A stretch of DNA of 64,000 nucleotides from Lentibacillus daqui. Its GTDB lineage: Bacteria > Bacillota > Bacilli > Bacillales > Amphibacillaceae. The notes beneath the pieces are model-generated. The model saw nothing but the letters and a program-made list of their open reading frames with translations. It did not search any database and was not told the DNA's origin. Below, piece after piece: positions 14,256-23,947 of the stretch. The stretch is taken from NCBI RefSeq assembly GCF_027186265.1, contig NZ_CP114176.1, positions 1,922,001 through 1,986,000 on the forward strand, written 5' to 3'. How positions within the stretch are numbered: position 1 is the stretch's first letter; each line of letters opens with the position of its first letter. Made by a program: the position numbers and the translations under genes.

Positions 14256-16991
14256 TTATTTTTTGGCGAATTCCTCACTATCACTTGCCAACTTATCGCG
14301 CAGTACCATTTGTAAAATACCACCATGACGATAATAATCAATTTCAACTTCACTATCGAAACGAGCAATGGCTTGGAATTCAGTCTTCTTGCCATTTTCA
14401 TCAACAGCAGTAACTGTTACAAGGTCATGTGGCTGAACCGTCTCGTCAATGTCAACAGTAAATGTTTCTTTACCAGTCAACCCTAATTTATCGGCATTTT
14501 GACCTTTTTCAAATTGTAATGGCAAGACGCCCATCATCACCAGGTTGGAGCGATGGATACGTTCAAAGCTTTCAGCAATGACGGTTTTAATTCCGAGCAG
14601 GATCGTTCCTTTGGCAGCCCAGTCACGAGAAGAGCCCATGCCATAATCTTTGCCGCCCATAACAAGCAAACCGGTACCGTCTTGCTCATACTTCATGGCA
14701 GCATCATAGATCGGCATCACTTCTTCGGTAGGCCAGTAAGTTGTATAGCCGCCTTCTGTTCCAGGTGCAAGCAGATTGCGAATCCGGATATTGGCAAATG
14801 TACCACGCATCATTACCTCATGGTTACCACGTCTTGAACCATATGAGTTAAAATTCCTTGGTGAAACCCCTTTGCTTTGCAGATATTGACCAGCAGGCAT
14901 ATCTTTAGCAATTGCTCCAGCAGGTGAGATGTGGTCAGTTGTTACGGAATCACCAAATTTGCCGATCGCCCGCAAATTGCTCAATGGTTGAACCGAACCT
15001 GCATCTTTTGATAAACCTTCAAAGAACGGCGGATTTTGAATATATGTTGAGTTTTCATCCCATTCAAATAATGGTTCATCCGTTGTTTCGATTTCGTTCC
15101 ATTTTTCATTAGAATTGAAGACATTTTCATATTCTTTACGGAAGATTTCCGGTGTCACAACACTTTCTACTTGCTCTTTGATTTCTTCCATTGTTGGCCA
15201 GATATCTTTCATATAGACGGGTTTACCATCCTGATCTGTACCAAGTGCCTCAGTTGTCAGATCAATGTCAACTGTTCCAGCCAGTGCATAAGCAACAACT
15301 AATGGTGGTGAAGCCAAATAGTTAGCTTTTACTAATGGGTGAATCCTTCCTTCAAAGTTACGGTTACCTGATAATACGGAGGCAACAGTTAAATCGTTTT
15401 TGGAAATAGCTGCTTCAATTTCCTCACGTAATGGACCGGAGTTACCGATACACGTTGTGCAGCCGTAGCCGACCAGGTTAAACCCAATTTGATCGAGGTA
15501 TTGCTGTAAACCAGAATCGTCCAGATAACGTGTTACAACTTTAGATCCTGGTGCCAGGGAAGTTTTGACATACTCTGGAACACGCAAGCCTTTTTCAACT
15601 GCCTTTTTGGCAACCAAACCGGCACCAAGCATAACATATGGGTTGGATGTATTCGTACATGATGTAATCGCTGCGATAGCAATGGCACCTGTTCTCATAA
15701 CAGAAGATTTACCATTTGGATGGTCAATAGTAACTTCTTTATCGAATTCAGATTTATCCAGTCCAAGTCCCTGGTTACCTGCAGGAGCTGTAACTGCTTT
15801 GTTAAATTCCTTCTTCATGTTTGATAATGGAATCAAATCCTGTGGACGTTTAGGACCAGACAGGTTTGGTTCCAGTTCAGACAGATTAATTTCCACAAGT
15901 TCAGTATATTCCGGATCCGCCTGATCAGGAGAATACCATAAATTATTTTCTTTGCAATACTTTTCAACAAGGGCAATATGTTCTTCACTGCGTCCAGTTA
16001 ACCGTAAATAGCTTAATGATTCCTCGTCTACAGGGAAGAAACCACATGTAGCACCATATTCCGGAGCCATGTTGGAAATGGTTGCCCGGTCAGCAAGTGG
16101 CATATCCTTTAGTCCCGGTCCAAAGTATTCAACAAACTTGCCGACAACATTTTTCTCACGCAATGTTTGCGTTACTTTCAATGCCAAGTCGGTTGCAGTT
16201 GTTCCTTGTGGGAAACTGCCGGTAAACTTAACCCCAATTACCTCTGGTGCAGGGAAATAAGATGGCTGGCCAAGCATACCTGCCTCTGCTTCAATACCAC
16301 CTACACCCCAGCCAAGTACACCTAAACCGTTAATCATTGTAGTATGGGAATCCGTGCCTACTAATGTATCCGGGAATGCATCATATGTGCCGTCTTCATT
16401 TTCCAAACCATGTACAACGCTTGCGATATATTCCAGATTGACCTGGTGGACAATTCCGGTTGCTGGTGGAACAGCCCGGTAATTTTCAAACGCTTTTTGT
16501 GCCCAGTTTAAGAAATGATAACGTTCAGCATTACGCTCAAATTCAAGTTCCATATTCGCCTTTAATGCATTGGGTGTTCCGTATTGATCAACTTGTACCG
16601 AGTGGTCAATAACCAAATCAACCGGTACCTCCGGATTAATCTTATTCGGTTCACCACCCATATCGACCATTGCTTTACGTAATGATGCTAGATCGACAAC
16701 AGCGGGAACACCAGTGAAGTCCTGTAAAATAACGCGTGAAGGTTTAAACGGTACGTCTACCCCTTCCCCATCTTTTGTTCCCCATTTTGCCAAACCTTTG
16801 ACATGTTCATCTTTAATGACACGTCCATCATGCTGGCGGATAAGTGATTCCAATAACACGCGGACGGAAAACGGTAACCGTGTAACATCTCCCAATCCGG
16901 CATTTTCCAGTGCTTTTAAATGATAGTAGTTATACGTTTTTCCATTTAATTCGAATTGCTTCTTCGCATCGAATGCATTTTGTTTGGTCAT
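14256..16991 (-). CDS. acnA: Aconitate hydratase
   Basis: TCA-cycle aconitase (CitB), 911 aa, interconverting citrate and isocitrate; the apo form can bind RNA in Bacillus. The 4Fe-4S ligands are visible as the Cys of TSCTNTSNPYV (about 440) and the CxxC of GYGCTTCIGNSG (about 505). VGTDSHTTM in domain 1 and the SSRDWAAKG swivel-domain motif near 780 are also present. AAAGGGG precedes the ATG. It is transcribed alone: a terminator follows and a CcpC-type box lies about 150 bases upstream, fitting catabolite control by citrate. Confidence 0.97.
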   Translation of the reverse strand: MTKQNAFDAKKQFELNGKTYNYYHLKALENAGLGDVTRLPFSVRVLLESLIRQHDGRVIKDEHVKGLAKWGTKDGEGVDVPFKPSRVILQDFTGVPAVVDLASLRKAMVDMGGEPNKINPEVPVDLVIDHSVQVDQYGTPNALKANMELEFERNAERYHFLNWAQKAFENYRAVPPATGIVHQVNLEYIASVVHGLENEDGTYDAFPDTLVGTDSHTTMINGLGVLGWGVGGIEAEAGMLGQPSYFPAPEVIGVKFTGSFPQGTTATDLALKVTQTLREKNVVGKFVEYFGPGLKDMPLADRATISNMAPEYGATCGFFPVDEESLSYLRLTGRSEEHIALVEKYCKENNLWYSPDQADPEYTELVEINLSELEPNLSGPKRPQDLIPLSNMKKEFNKAVTAPAGNQGLGLDKSEFDKEVTIDHPNGKSSVMRTGAIAIAAITSCTNTSNPYVMLGAGLVAKKAVEKGLRVPEYVKTSLAPGSKVVTRYLDDSGLQQYLDQIGFNLVGYGCTTCIGNSGPLREEIEAAISKNDLTVASVLSGNRNFEGRIHPLVKANYLASPPLVVAYALAGTVDIDLTTEALGTDQDGKPVYMKDIWPTMEEIKEQVESVVTPEIFRKEYENVFNSNEKWNEIETTDEPLFEWDENSTYIQNPPFFEGLSKDAGSVQPLSNLRAIGKFGDSVTTDHISPAGAIAKDMPAGQYLQSKGVSPRNFNSYGSRRGNHEVMMRGTFANIRIRNLLAPGTEGGYTTYWPTEEVMPIYDAAMKYEQDGTGLLVMGGKDYGMGSSRDWAAKGTILLGIKTVIAESFERIHRSNLVMMGVLPLQFEKGQNADKLGLTGKETFTVDIDETVQPHDLVTVTAVDENGKKTEFQAIARFDSEVEIDYYRHGGILQMVLRDKLASDSEEFAKK

Positions 16992-17134
16992 GTAAGCTTA
17001 ACCCCTTTCTTCTGTTCTGACCATTCCCCAAAGTAGATTAATAGTCCATACACATCTATTATATAGTAAATGATTTGTATCAAAAAAAGCAACTAATAGC
17101 GACTTTACATCATATAGTAAAAATTTATGTAAAA

Positions 17135-17153
17135 TGATAACAAATACTTATCA
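17135..17153. promoter_or_regulatory. Candidate CcpC operator upstream of acnA
   Basis: A perfect palindrome TGATAA-N7-TTATCA includes ATAA-N7-TTAT, the known CcpC site of B. subtilis citB. It lies upstream of a possible -10 TATAAT (17058-17063). In B. subtilis the site is centred near -66; here it would be near -90 if that -10 is used, so the promoter itself is uncertain. Confidence 0.55.
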
Positions 17154-17234
17154 AACGGACCAAAATCGGTAACCAAATGGTGTGTGTTCATCATTCTATC
17201 AGCCGGTGTAATAATAAGTGGCAGACCAAACTTA

Positions 17235-18373
17235 TTATTCTATCCTTGGTAGAACAGCGCTGAACGTACTTCCCTTATCGGCATTTCTTACAATTTTCAA
17301 GCAAGCTTGATGTTGGTCCAAAATCTGCTTGGTGATCATTAATCCTAATCCGGTGCCATTCTGTTTGGTGGTGAAAAAAGGTTCGCCCAGCTTATGTATG
17401 ATTTCCTCTGGTACACCTGGGCCTTGGTCAACAACATCAATCACTACGTTGGTCTCCGTTTGATATGTAAATAATTGAATCGTTCCGCCCTCATCCATTG
17501 CTTCAATAGCATTTTTAATAAGATTAATGAATACCTGTTTCATTTGCGATCGGTCACAATGAATAAAGACATCTTGCAGCGGATCCCACTCAAACGTAAT
17601 CTTTTTCAATTTTGCTTGCGGTTTTAGTAATTCAATCACATCTTGTAACATCTTTGCTACGGATTCCTTTTGCTTTTTATCGGTCAATGGTTTGGAGATA
17701 AACAAAAGTTCCGAAGTAATGGTCTCCATTTTTTCAATTTCATCGACCATAATTTTATAATATTCATCTTTTCGGTTAACTCCCGCCTGCAACAACTGGA
17801 TAAATCCCTTTAACGAGGTGAGCGGATTGCGAAAACCCCGGCAGCCAATTGTCCGGCAATGGACATCTGTTCCGAACGAATCATCATTTCTTCCATTTCT
17901 TTTTTGTCCGAAATATCCCTCAACGTGGATATATAATATATCTTCCCATCATCATTTTTCACCCTGCCCACCTTGCATTCGGTCCAGATATATTTCCCAT
18001 CCTTAGCTTTGACATGAATATTAAACGGTTTTTCATTCCCGGACAAATCGCTGAAATGGTTTTTGATATATTCGGAATCCTTTGGTGAAATTTGCTCATA
18101 CCAAAAAGTTCCTTGAAATTCTGCTGTCTTATACCCCAGTAATTGTTCAACAGACTTCGATACAAAACATACTTTTCCACTGTTATCCCAAACGGTGATC
18201 AAATCGCTTTGATGACAGTCAATCCAATCAACCATCGATTTAGGCAGACTGGCTATATCCGGAAACACGAGATCATTATGGTTGTTTTCTGTACATCCCG
18301 TTGTTTCCATACTTGCTTCACTATTTTTTGTTTCTTGTTTCATAACTTTACCCCCTTTTGCAAATTCCAACAT
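17235..18373 (-). pseudogene. PAS-domain sensor histidine kinase, broken at the H-box
   Basis: Two open frames together make one soluble kinase. The N-terminal part (17810-18373) carries a PAS/PAC domain (LITVWDNSGKVCFVSKSVEQ ... ISTLRDIS). The C-terminal part (17235-17795) carries the rest of the dimerisation helices and the HATPase domain (N-box IKNAIEAMDEGG, G1 DQGPGVP, G2 GTGLGL). At the join, upstream frame IAGQLAAGV and downstream frame RNPLTSLKGFIQLL are separated by 2 bases where the usual AHEI codons need 12. The net 10-base loss removes the phospho-acceptor histidine and shifts frame. The architecture resembles B. subtilis sporulation kinases; which one cannot be said. Confidence 0.85.
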
Positions 18374-18590
18374 ATCTCCCCTTTATCATTACTCATATGT
18401 TTTGTCTCTAGCAATTATGACACTTGTTTGTCATGAAAACTGCTATTATAATAATAGTAGCTGTAATGCACCAAACAACAAAAATTAAAAATGAAAGCAC
18501 CAAGTATTTGTATCTTACTATAAAAATCAAAAAAAATAAATCATTGCAATTGTTTACATAATAGTACAGACATTAAATGAAGGTGATAAT

Positions 18591-19073
18591 ATGTCAATAT
18601 TTATGGATTATTTTATTATTTTATGGGGAATATTGCTGATTACTTTAATGGCAATTGGCGGATTTTTTATGTTCCGGAAATTTTTAAAACGGCTGCCAAA
18701 AGAGGATGGAAATTCGATACTTGATTGGGAAGAATATTATATGGAATTAACCCGGCATATGTGGGGAGCTGATGAGAAAAAATTACTGGAAGAATTGGTT
18801 TCACCTGTACCGGAATTGTTCCGTGATGTGGCAAGGCAGAAGATTGCCAGTAAAATTGGTGAGGTTGCATTGGAAAAACAGCAAAGCAAAATAACCCGCG
18901 ATGTACTGATAGAGGGCTATATCATTGCTACACCAAAACGAGATCATAAGTTTTTGCGAAAAACATTGCGCAAAAAAAATATTGATGTGACACCATACGA
19001 GCCCTTGTTTGAACTGTCCCCCAAAGAATATCGGGATGGGGTTCGTGATCGTTATGCCAAAAAGAAATCATAG
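18591..19073 (+). CDS. yneK: DUF2621 family membrane protein (YneK-like)
   Basis: 160 aa with one N-terminal membrane helix (residues 5-28, DYFIILWGILLITLMAIGGF) and a cytoplasmic basic domain ending DRYAKKKS. It matches YneK in length, in conserved motifs such as LDWEEYYMELTRHMWGADEK, and in location near ccdC and ccdA. AAGGTGATA precedes the ATG. The function of the family is unknown; B. subtilis places it beside cytochrome c biogenesis genes, as here. Confidence 0.85.
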   Translation: MSIFMDYFIILWGILLITLMAIGGFFMFRKFLKRLPKEDGNSILDWEEYYMELTRHMWGADEKKLLEELVSPVPELFRDVARQKIASKIGEVALEKQQSKITRDVLIEGYIIATPKRDHKFLRKTLRKKNIDVTPYEPLFELSPKEYRDGVRDRYAKKKS

Positions 19074-19142
19074 TTAAGATAGCGGTATACCGAACCAGGT
19101 TAATATGGCTGCAATTTTATATTCATATTTTTTTGACAAAAT

Positions 19143-19176
19143 AAAAACACGACCGTAAATGTGCGGGCGTGTTTTT
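19143..19176. terminator. Bidirectional terminator between yneK and ccdC
   Basis: AAAAACACGACCG/CGGGCGTGTTTTT stem with an 8-base loop, A and T runs on both sides, between convergent genes. Confidence 0.75.
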
Positions 19177-19651
19177 ATACTTCTTGATATTTCAGGTGTT
19201 GTTCCAATTTTTTATATTTATAAAGCATGGCCAGCCGCCAGGAAACAATCATACCGAACGCAAGCAAAAAGAACATTCCGCTCGTTTCTCCCAACGAAAT
19301 CGTACTGCCGATAATCAATTTAATCACCATACGTACCGCTAGCAGACCAAATAAAATAAAAACGAATGATCTGGACGGGATCAGGTAAATGTCATCCTCT
19401 TTAATTTCAAATTTCGATGTTTTAATTAGAAATATCGAAAATATCATCCCAACTATTAATGCTTCCAACACTTGTACCCATGGAACCCGAAATTCCGGAA
19501 TAAAAAACATACAGGCACCCGTGCTCATAAAAATCGGTGGTAAAATAATTTTTTTCACTGACGCCGGCTTTTTTGAAGCCTTCAAGCGAACAAATATCAT
19601 GGTAATAGCCATAAAACAGGCAACAAGCGTACTTGCTATAACCCAAAACAT
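19175..19651 (-). CDS. ccdC: CcdC family membrane protein
   Basis: About 158 aa, with four to five predicted membrane helices and the VPWVQVLEALIVGMIFSIFL segment typical of CcdC (YneJ). It is linked with CcdA in Bacillus cytochrome c maturation, though B. subtilis ccdC itself is dispensable for it. The ATG at 19651 follows AAAGAG at nine bases; a TTG three codons earlier is less likely. Same strand as, and downstream of, ccdA. Confidence 0.87.
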   Translation of the reverse strand: MFWVIASTLVACFMAITMIFVRLKASKKPASVKKIILPPIFMSTGACMFFIPEFRVPWVQVLEALIVGMIFSIFLIKTSKFEIKEDDIYLIPSRSFVFILFGLLAVRMVIKLIIGSTISLGETSGMFFLLAFGMIVSWRLAMLYKYKKLEQHLKYQEV

Positions 19652-19801
19652 GTAAATCAACTCTTTCTTAGGTTACGAATTTATCCAATATGAACAGCAA
19701 TTATAACCTTTTCCGTCTGCAGTTTGAACCTTGTGCAGATCTAAGTTTACATATGAATAGATATAGTTATATAATAATACAGTTTAATGGAAAAATCCAT
19801 T

Positions 19802-20506
19802 TTAAAAACCAGTAAAACCGAACCAGCCGGCTAAGAATGACGTTAATTTAGTCATTAGGTCAAAAAACAAAGCTATTCCCATAAAAATCATAATATACCC
19901 ACCAATTTTTACCAGAATGGGACTATTACGTTTGATCCAGTTCAATTTACCAATAAAGAAAGATAAAATCAGAAATGGAAGTGAAAAACCTAAGATATAA
20001 CCGATCATCATTATCATACCAATATCCGGGTTCTGGGCTGCCAAAGTAATGACAATTCCTAAAATCGGACCCATGCATGGTTGCCATCCCAATGAAAAAG
20101 CAAGTCCTATCAGAAAAGAACCAATATAACCAGCTGGGCGATTTTTAAACGTAATCCTCCTGTCCTTCATCAAGAAATCAAATCGGAGTATACCAACAAT
20201 CACCAGGCCGAAAAAGACAATCAGAATCGCACCAATTTGACGAATGACATCTTTATAAGTGATTAGGAATTCGGATATGGCGGAAGTTGCAAACCCTAAC
20301 GTAATAAAGACACAGGAAAAACCCAGCAAGAAGAAAATGGTATGTAAAACACTTTTCGTATTAAATTTTTTACTATCATCCTTTAAATCCGATACACTCA
20401 TACCTGTTATATAGGATAAAAAGGCTGGATAAAGTGGAAGTACACAGGGTGAAATAAAGGATAAAAATCCGGCACCGAATGCAATAAAAATGTTTATATC
20501 AGACAT
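19802..20506 (-). CDS. ccdA: Cytochrome c biogenesis protein CcdA
   Basis: 234-residue, six-helix membrane protein that carries electrons from cytoplasmic thioredoxin to extracytoplasmic thiol proteins. The redox cysteines lie in the conserved ISPCVLPLYPAFLSY (helix 1, about C20) and WQPCMGPILG (helix 4) motifs. GGGAGG precedes the ATG. Likely partners in this window are the TlpA/ResA-like protein (13473-14078) and CcdC downstream. Confidence 0.94.
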   Translation of the reverse strand: MSDINIFIAFGAGFLSFISPCVLPLYPAFLSYITGMSVSDLKDDSKKFNTKSVLHTIFFLLGFSCVFITLGFATSAISEFLITYKDVIRQIGAILIVFFGLVIVGILRFDFLMKDRRITFKNRPAGYIGSFLIGLAFSLGWQPCMGPILGIVITLAAQNPDIGMIMMIGYILGFSLPFLILSFFIGKLNWIKRNSPILVKIGGYIMIFMGIALFFDLMTKLTSFLAGWFGFTGF

Positions 20507-20873
20507 AATAATCCTCCCAGCAACCTTTTACTTCTTCATTTTACCAGATTCTGACCTGTGGCAAAGCATTTGAATTTGACAATTAACCAAAACTTTTCGG
20601 GCTCATGTTTTGAAGTAGGTTATTTTATTATATGATCATCATTTTATCTGCAATGATTTTTTGTTATTTGGATTCGTTTTTAATTCAAGAATAACATTTT
20701 CCGGATCAATTATTCTCCAACTGATATCAAAAGCCACTTCCTTCTGTCTTTCACCGAACAGAAAAAGTGGCTTCCAAGAATAACCATATATTTGTATAAT
20801 GGCTAAGAAAAAATCAAATATGAATTCCGGCAATAAATGCAATTACAAAACGTTTTATCTTTTTAAGGAAACG
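20507..20873. other. Intergenic stretch between ccdA and yneF
   Basis: 367 bases with no convincing gene. It contains the ccdA upstream region and a strong hairpin at 20731-20773. A 67-codon open frame on the minus strand (20639-20842) runs straight through that hairpin and lacks a ribosome-binding site, so it is not called. Confidence 0.6.
20731..20773 (-). terminator. Terminator after yneF
   Basis: Nested stem AAGCCACTT/AAGTGGCTT and TTCTGT/ACAGAA followed by TTTTGAT on the minus strand, about 100 bases past the yneF stop. Confidence 0.65.
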
Positions 20874-21098
20874 TTATTTTTTCTCCTGCTGATTATTCAT
20901 TGCACGCATCATTTGATTGATTTTCTTCTGTGATGGTTTCTGACCCATTTGCATCATTAGTGTTCGAAGCATTTGCTCATTAATTGGCGGGTTCTTCTTC
21001 AAATAATTCATCAAATATTTTCTGGCGATAAAAAATCCAAGAGCGACACCAGCAATTAGAGCAACAATAGCAATTAACACGACCCAAATTGTGCTCAT
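20874..21098 (-). CDS. yneF: YneF family protein (UPF0154)
   Basis: 74 aa with a single N-terminal membrane helix (IWVVLIAIVALIAGVALGFF) followed by the family signature FIARKYLMNYLKKNPPINEQ and a basic, glutamine-rich tail. Small conserved membrane protein of Firmicutes with unknown function. GGAGGAAAG precedes the ATG. It lies downstream of sirA, in the order seen in B. subtilis. Confidence 0.9.
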   Translation of the reverse strand: MSTIWVVLIAIVALIAGVALGFFIARKYLMNYLKKNPPINEQMLRTLMMQMGQKPSQKKINQMMRAMNNQQEKK

Positions 21099-21142
21099 GC
21101 AAGCTTTCCTCCTTCAAGTTGTCTCCCATACAGTATAGTAAA

Positions 21143-21601
21143 TCAAGAGGAAGAATACAATACTTGTCCATGCAAATGCGCGCTTTCTGTAGGAACAGGG
21201 TCTACCCATCCATAATTACCCCAGTCGTTGCGAATGGTAAACAAGAACGGATAAAATGTTCGAAGCGCCGGGAACAATAAATCTTCCGCATCGTGTAAAG
21301 TGTCACACCGAAAGTTTATCTGTTTTTCGTACATATGTAAAACAATATGTGACGATTCACCGCTTATTTCCACATACGTACCATGGTCGATAAGTGTTTG
21401 CTGTGGTTGCAAGTTACGTTTTAAGTGGGTTACCAATGAGGCGGTGGAAAAAGCATTGGTTATAAAATGGTATTGTTTGTGAAGATCCGCATCTTCTGCA
21501 TGATTCTTATACTCCTTAAAAAAACGATATAATATGCCACTGTTATGGAAATATCGATAGGCAAATTCTTTCTTGATCCAATAGATCGAATAATGTCCCA
21601 A
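21143..21601 (-). CDS. sirA: Sporulation inhibitor of replication protein SirA
   Basis: 152 aa, similar to B. subtilis SirA (YneE), which binds DnaA domain I and stops new rounds of replication once Spo0A is active. The N-terminus HYSIYWIKKEFAYRYF and the central YVEISGESSHIVLHMYEKQI segment match the family. AGGAGGG precedes the ATG. It lies between tkt and yneF as in B. subtilis. Identification rests on moderate similarity plus position. Confidence 0.8.
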   Translation of the reverse strand: MGHYSIYWIKKEFAYRYFHNSGILYRFFKEYKNHAEDADLHKQYHFITNAFSTASLVTHLKRNLQPQQTLIDHGTYVEISGESSHIVLHMYEKQINFRCDTLHDAEDLLFPALRTFYPFLFTIRNDWGNYGWVDPVPTESAHLHGQVLYSSS

Positions 21602-21713
21602 TGAAATCCCTCCTCTTTTATTCTATTATACGCACGCTCTATGAAAATAATGTCAATCCGTGAAGCAAAATAATACTAGTTTTGTCGAGCGGCATAAAAG
21701 TAGAGGAAAGATT

Positions 21714-21756
21714 AAAAAAACAGGTACCCCGGCACAAAAGCAGGTTACCTGTTTTT
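21714..21756 (-). terminator. Terminator after tkt
   Basis: AAAAACAGGTA/TACCTGTTTTT stem with T-run on the minus strand, just past the transketolase stop. Confidence 0.75.
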
Positions 21757-21767
21757 ACTTTCGCTAT

Positions 21768-23771
21768 TTATTTTACTAGTTTTTCGACTTCCTCAACAAC
21801 ACGGTTAACTGTAAACCCATATTCTTCAATGACTGTTTCCCCTTTTGCGGAGGCACCAAAACGGTCAATGCCAAGTACTGTTCCATGATCACCGACATAA
21901 CGATCCCAGCCAAATGCGGAGGCCATTTCGATGCCAATACGAGCTTTTACATCTTTTGGAATGACTTCGTTCTTATATGCATCATCTTGTTGTTCGAAAC
22001 GATCCCATGAAGGCATGCTGACAACACTTACGTCAATGCCTTTTGCTTGTAACGTCTCCTTTGCTTCGACAGCCAATTGCACTTCTGAACCGGTTGCAAG
22101 CAGTAGCGCATCTGGTGTATCCTTGGTTGCTTTACTGATCACATATGCACCTTTCTTAACACCTTCATACGCACGTTCTTTTGTACCTTCCAGGGTTGGC
22201 AATCCCTGTCTTGTCAGCACAAGAGCCGTTGGCTGATCATGTGATTCGAGTGCCAGACGCCATGCAGCTTGTGTTTCATTACCATCTGCCGGCCGGATTA
22301 AAGAAAGTCCTGGCATAGCTCGCATCGCAGCCAATTGTTCGATCGGTTCATGCGTCGGACCATCTTCCCCAACTGCAATCGAATCATGAGTGAATACATA
22401 TGTTACCGGCATATGCATAATCGATGCCAGACGAACAGCTGGACGTAAATAGTCACTAAACACAAAGAATGTGCCGGCAAATACTTTCAATCCGCCATGT
22501 AATGCCATTCCGTTCAAAGCTGCTGCCATTGCGTGTTCCCGAACACCAAACCAAATATTGCGTCCCGCATAATCATTACGCGAAAAATCCGCTTCTTCTT
22601 TTATCGTTGTCTTATTGGAACCGGCTAAATCAGCACTTCCGCCAAAGAAATATGGTACGGATTTGGCAATCGCGTTTAACACCTCTCCAGAAGAAGCCCT
22701 TGTAGCCAATTTATCTTTTCCCGGTTCATATACTGGAAGATCTTTATCCCAATTTGCAGGCAACTCACCTTTCATCGCTTTCTCAAGTTGATCAGCCAAT
22801 TCAGGATATACTTCTTTATATTTAGCAAATAGGTCATTCCAAGCTTGTTCTGTTTTTTCACCTTTTTTAACGATTTTTTCATTAAAGTCGGCGTACACTT
22901 CTTCTGGAACGTGGAATGCGTCATGCTCCCACTGATAAAATTCTTTCGTTAATTTTGCTTCATCGGAACCGAGTGGAGCGCCGTGAGAAGCTGCGGAATT
23001 TGATTTATTCGGTGCTCCATACCCGATAACAGTTTTAACCTCAATTAACGTTGGCTGATCGGTAATTTCCTTCGCCTCGGTAATTGCCTGCCGCAACGCA
23101 TTCACATCATTACCATCCTCTACCGTCATCACATGCCAGCCATACGCTTTAAAACGCTCTTGGGTATTATCGGAAAAGGAGCGGTTTAGTTCACCGTCCA
23201 GGGAAATATCATTCGAATCATATAGAGCAATTAATTTACCTAAACGAAGATGTCCGGCTAAAGATGCTGCTTCATGTGAAATGCCTTCCATCAGATCGCC
23301 ATCACTGACTAATGCGTAAGTATAATGATCGATTATATCAAAATCATCTTTATTATAAGTGGCTGCCAGATGTGCTTCAGCCATTGCCATACCAACCGAC
23401 ATGGCAATTCCTTGTCCTAATGGGCCTGTTGTTGCTTCTACACCGTCTGTATGATGGACTTCCGGATGTCCCGGTGTTTTGGAGCCCCACTGACGAAAAC
23501 CTTTTAAATCATCGATGGATACATCATAGCCGGATAAATGTAATAAACCATATAACAGCATTGAACCATGTCCTGCTGAAAGAACAAAACGATCGCGGTT
23601 AAACCATTTTGAATGTTTCGGGTTATGATTCATAAAATCAGTCCATAATGTATATGCCATCGGTGCTGCACCCATTGGCAAACCAGGATGGCCGGAATTA
23701 GCATTCTCAATGGCATCAATTGCTAATGTACGTATTGTATTAATGGATAATTGTTCTACATTTTTTGACAT
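21768..23771 (-). CDS. tkt: Transketolase
   Basis: 667 aa, normal length. Thiamine-diphosphate enzyme of the pentose phosphate pathway that moves two-carbon units between sugar phosphates. The TPP/Mg motif begins GDGDLMEGISHEAASLAG (about 155) and ends LYDSNDISLDG. The catalytic histidines (SGHPGLPMGAAP at about 27; HGAPLGSDEA at about 263) and the conserved GVREHAMAAALNGM loop are intact. Monocistronic, with its own terminator. Confidence 0.97.
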   Translation of the reverse strand: MSKNVEQLSINTIRTLAIDAIENANSGHPGLPMGAAPMAYTLWTDFMNHNPKHSKWFNRDRFVLSAGHGSMLLYGLLHLSGYDVSIDDLKGFRQWGSKTPGHPEVHHTDGVEATTGPLGQGIAMSVGMAMAEAHLAATYNKDDFDIIDHYTYALVSDGDLMEGISHEAASLAGHLRLGKLIALYDSNDISLDGELNRSFSDNTQERFKAYGWHVMTVEDGNDVNALRQAITEAKEITDQPTLIEVKTVIGYGAPNKSNSAASHGAPLGSDEAKLTKEFYQWEHDAFHVPEEVYADFNEKIVKKGEKTEQAWNDLFAKYKEVYPELADQLEKAMKGELPANWDKDLPVYEPGKDKLATRASSGEVLNAIAKSVPYFFGGSADLAGSNKTTIKEEADFSRNDYAGRNIWFGVREHAMAAALNGMALHGGLKVFAGTFFVFSDYLRPAVRLASIMHMPVTYVFTHDSIAVGEDGPTHEPIEQLAAMRAMPGLSLIRPADGNETQAAWRLALESHDQPTALVLTRQGLPTLEGTKERAYEGVKKGAYVISKATKDTPDALLLATGSEVQLAVEAKETLQAKGIDVSVVSMPSWDRFEQQDDAYKNEVIPKDVKARIGIEMASAFGWDRYVGDHGTVLGIDRFGASAKGETVIEEYGFTVNRVVEEVEKLVK

Positions 23772-23853
23772 GCGTGCTCTCCTTCCGTTTCTACAAATAA
23801 TTGTATCTCTTCCTATTCTATAATGAAGTTCATATTCTCACAAGTATAAGGGG

Positions 23854-23931
23854 ATGTTCAAAAAGTCCAAGTGACCTTTGCATTAAAGGACCCAGACTAA
23901 GTGCCCGATCCTCTTTGTCCTTTTTTGAACA
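23854..23931. repeat. Short copy of the GTTCAAAAA dispersed repeat
   Basis: Starts ATGTTCAAAAAGTCC and ends GGACXXXXXXTTTTTTGAACA-like sequence (TTTTTTGAACA at 23921-23931), giving terminal inverted repeats about 12 bases long around a 78-base unit. It lies in the gap between ynzC and tkt. Same family as 26622-26827 and 50525-50679. Confidence 0.7.
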
Positions 23932-23947
23932 CGTTTTATCATGTTAA

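Noticed and set aside
17235..17795. Independent small ATPase protein starting MLQAGVNRK
   Set aside because: It is the C-terminal part of the broken histidine kinase; the H-box sequence continues upstream in its own frame without a start codon.
20639..20842. 67-codon minus-strand open frame between ccdA and yneF
   Set aside because: It runs through a strong terminator-like hairpin, has no ribosome site and resembles no protein.
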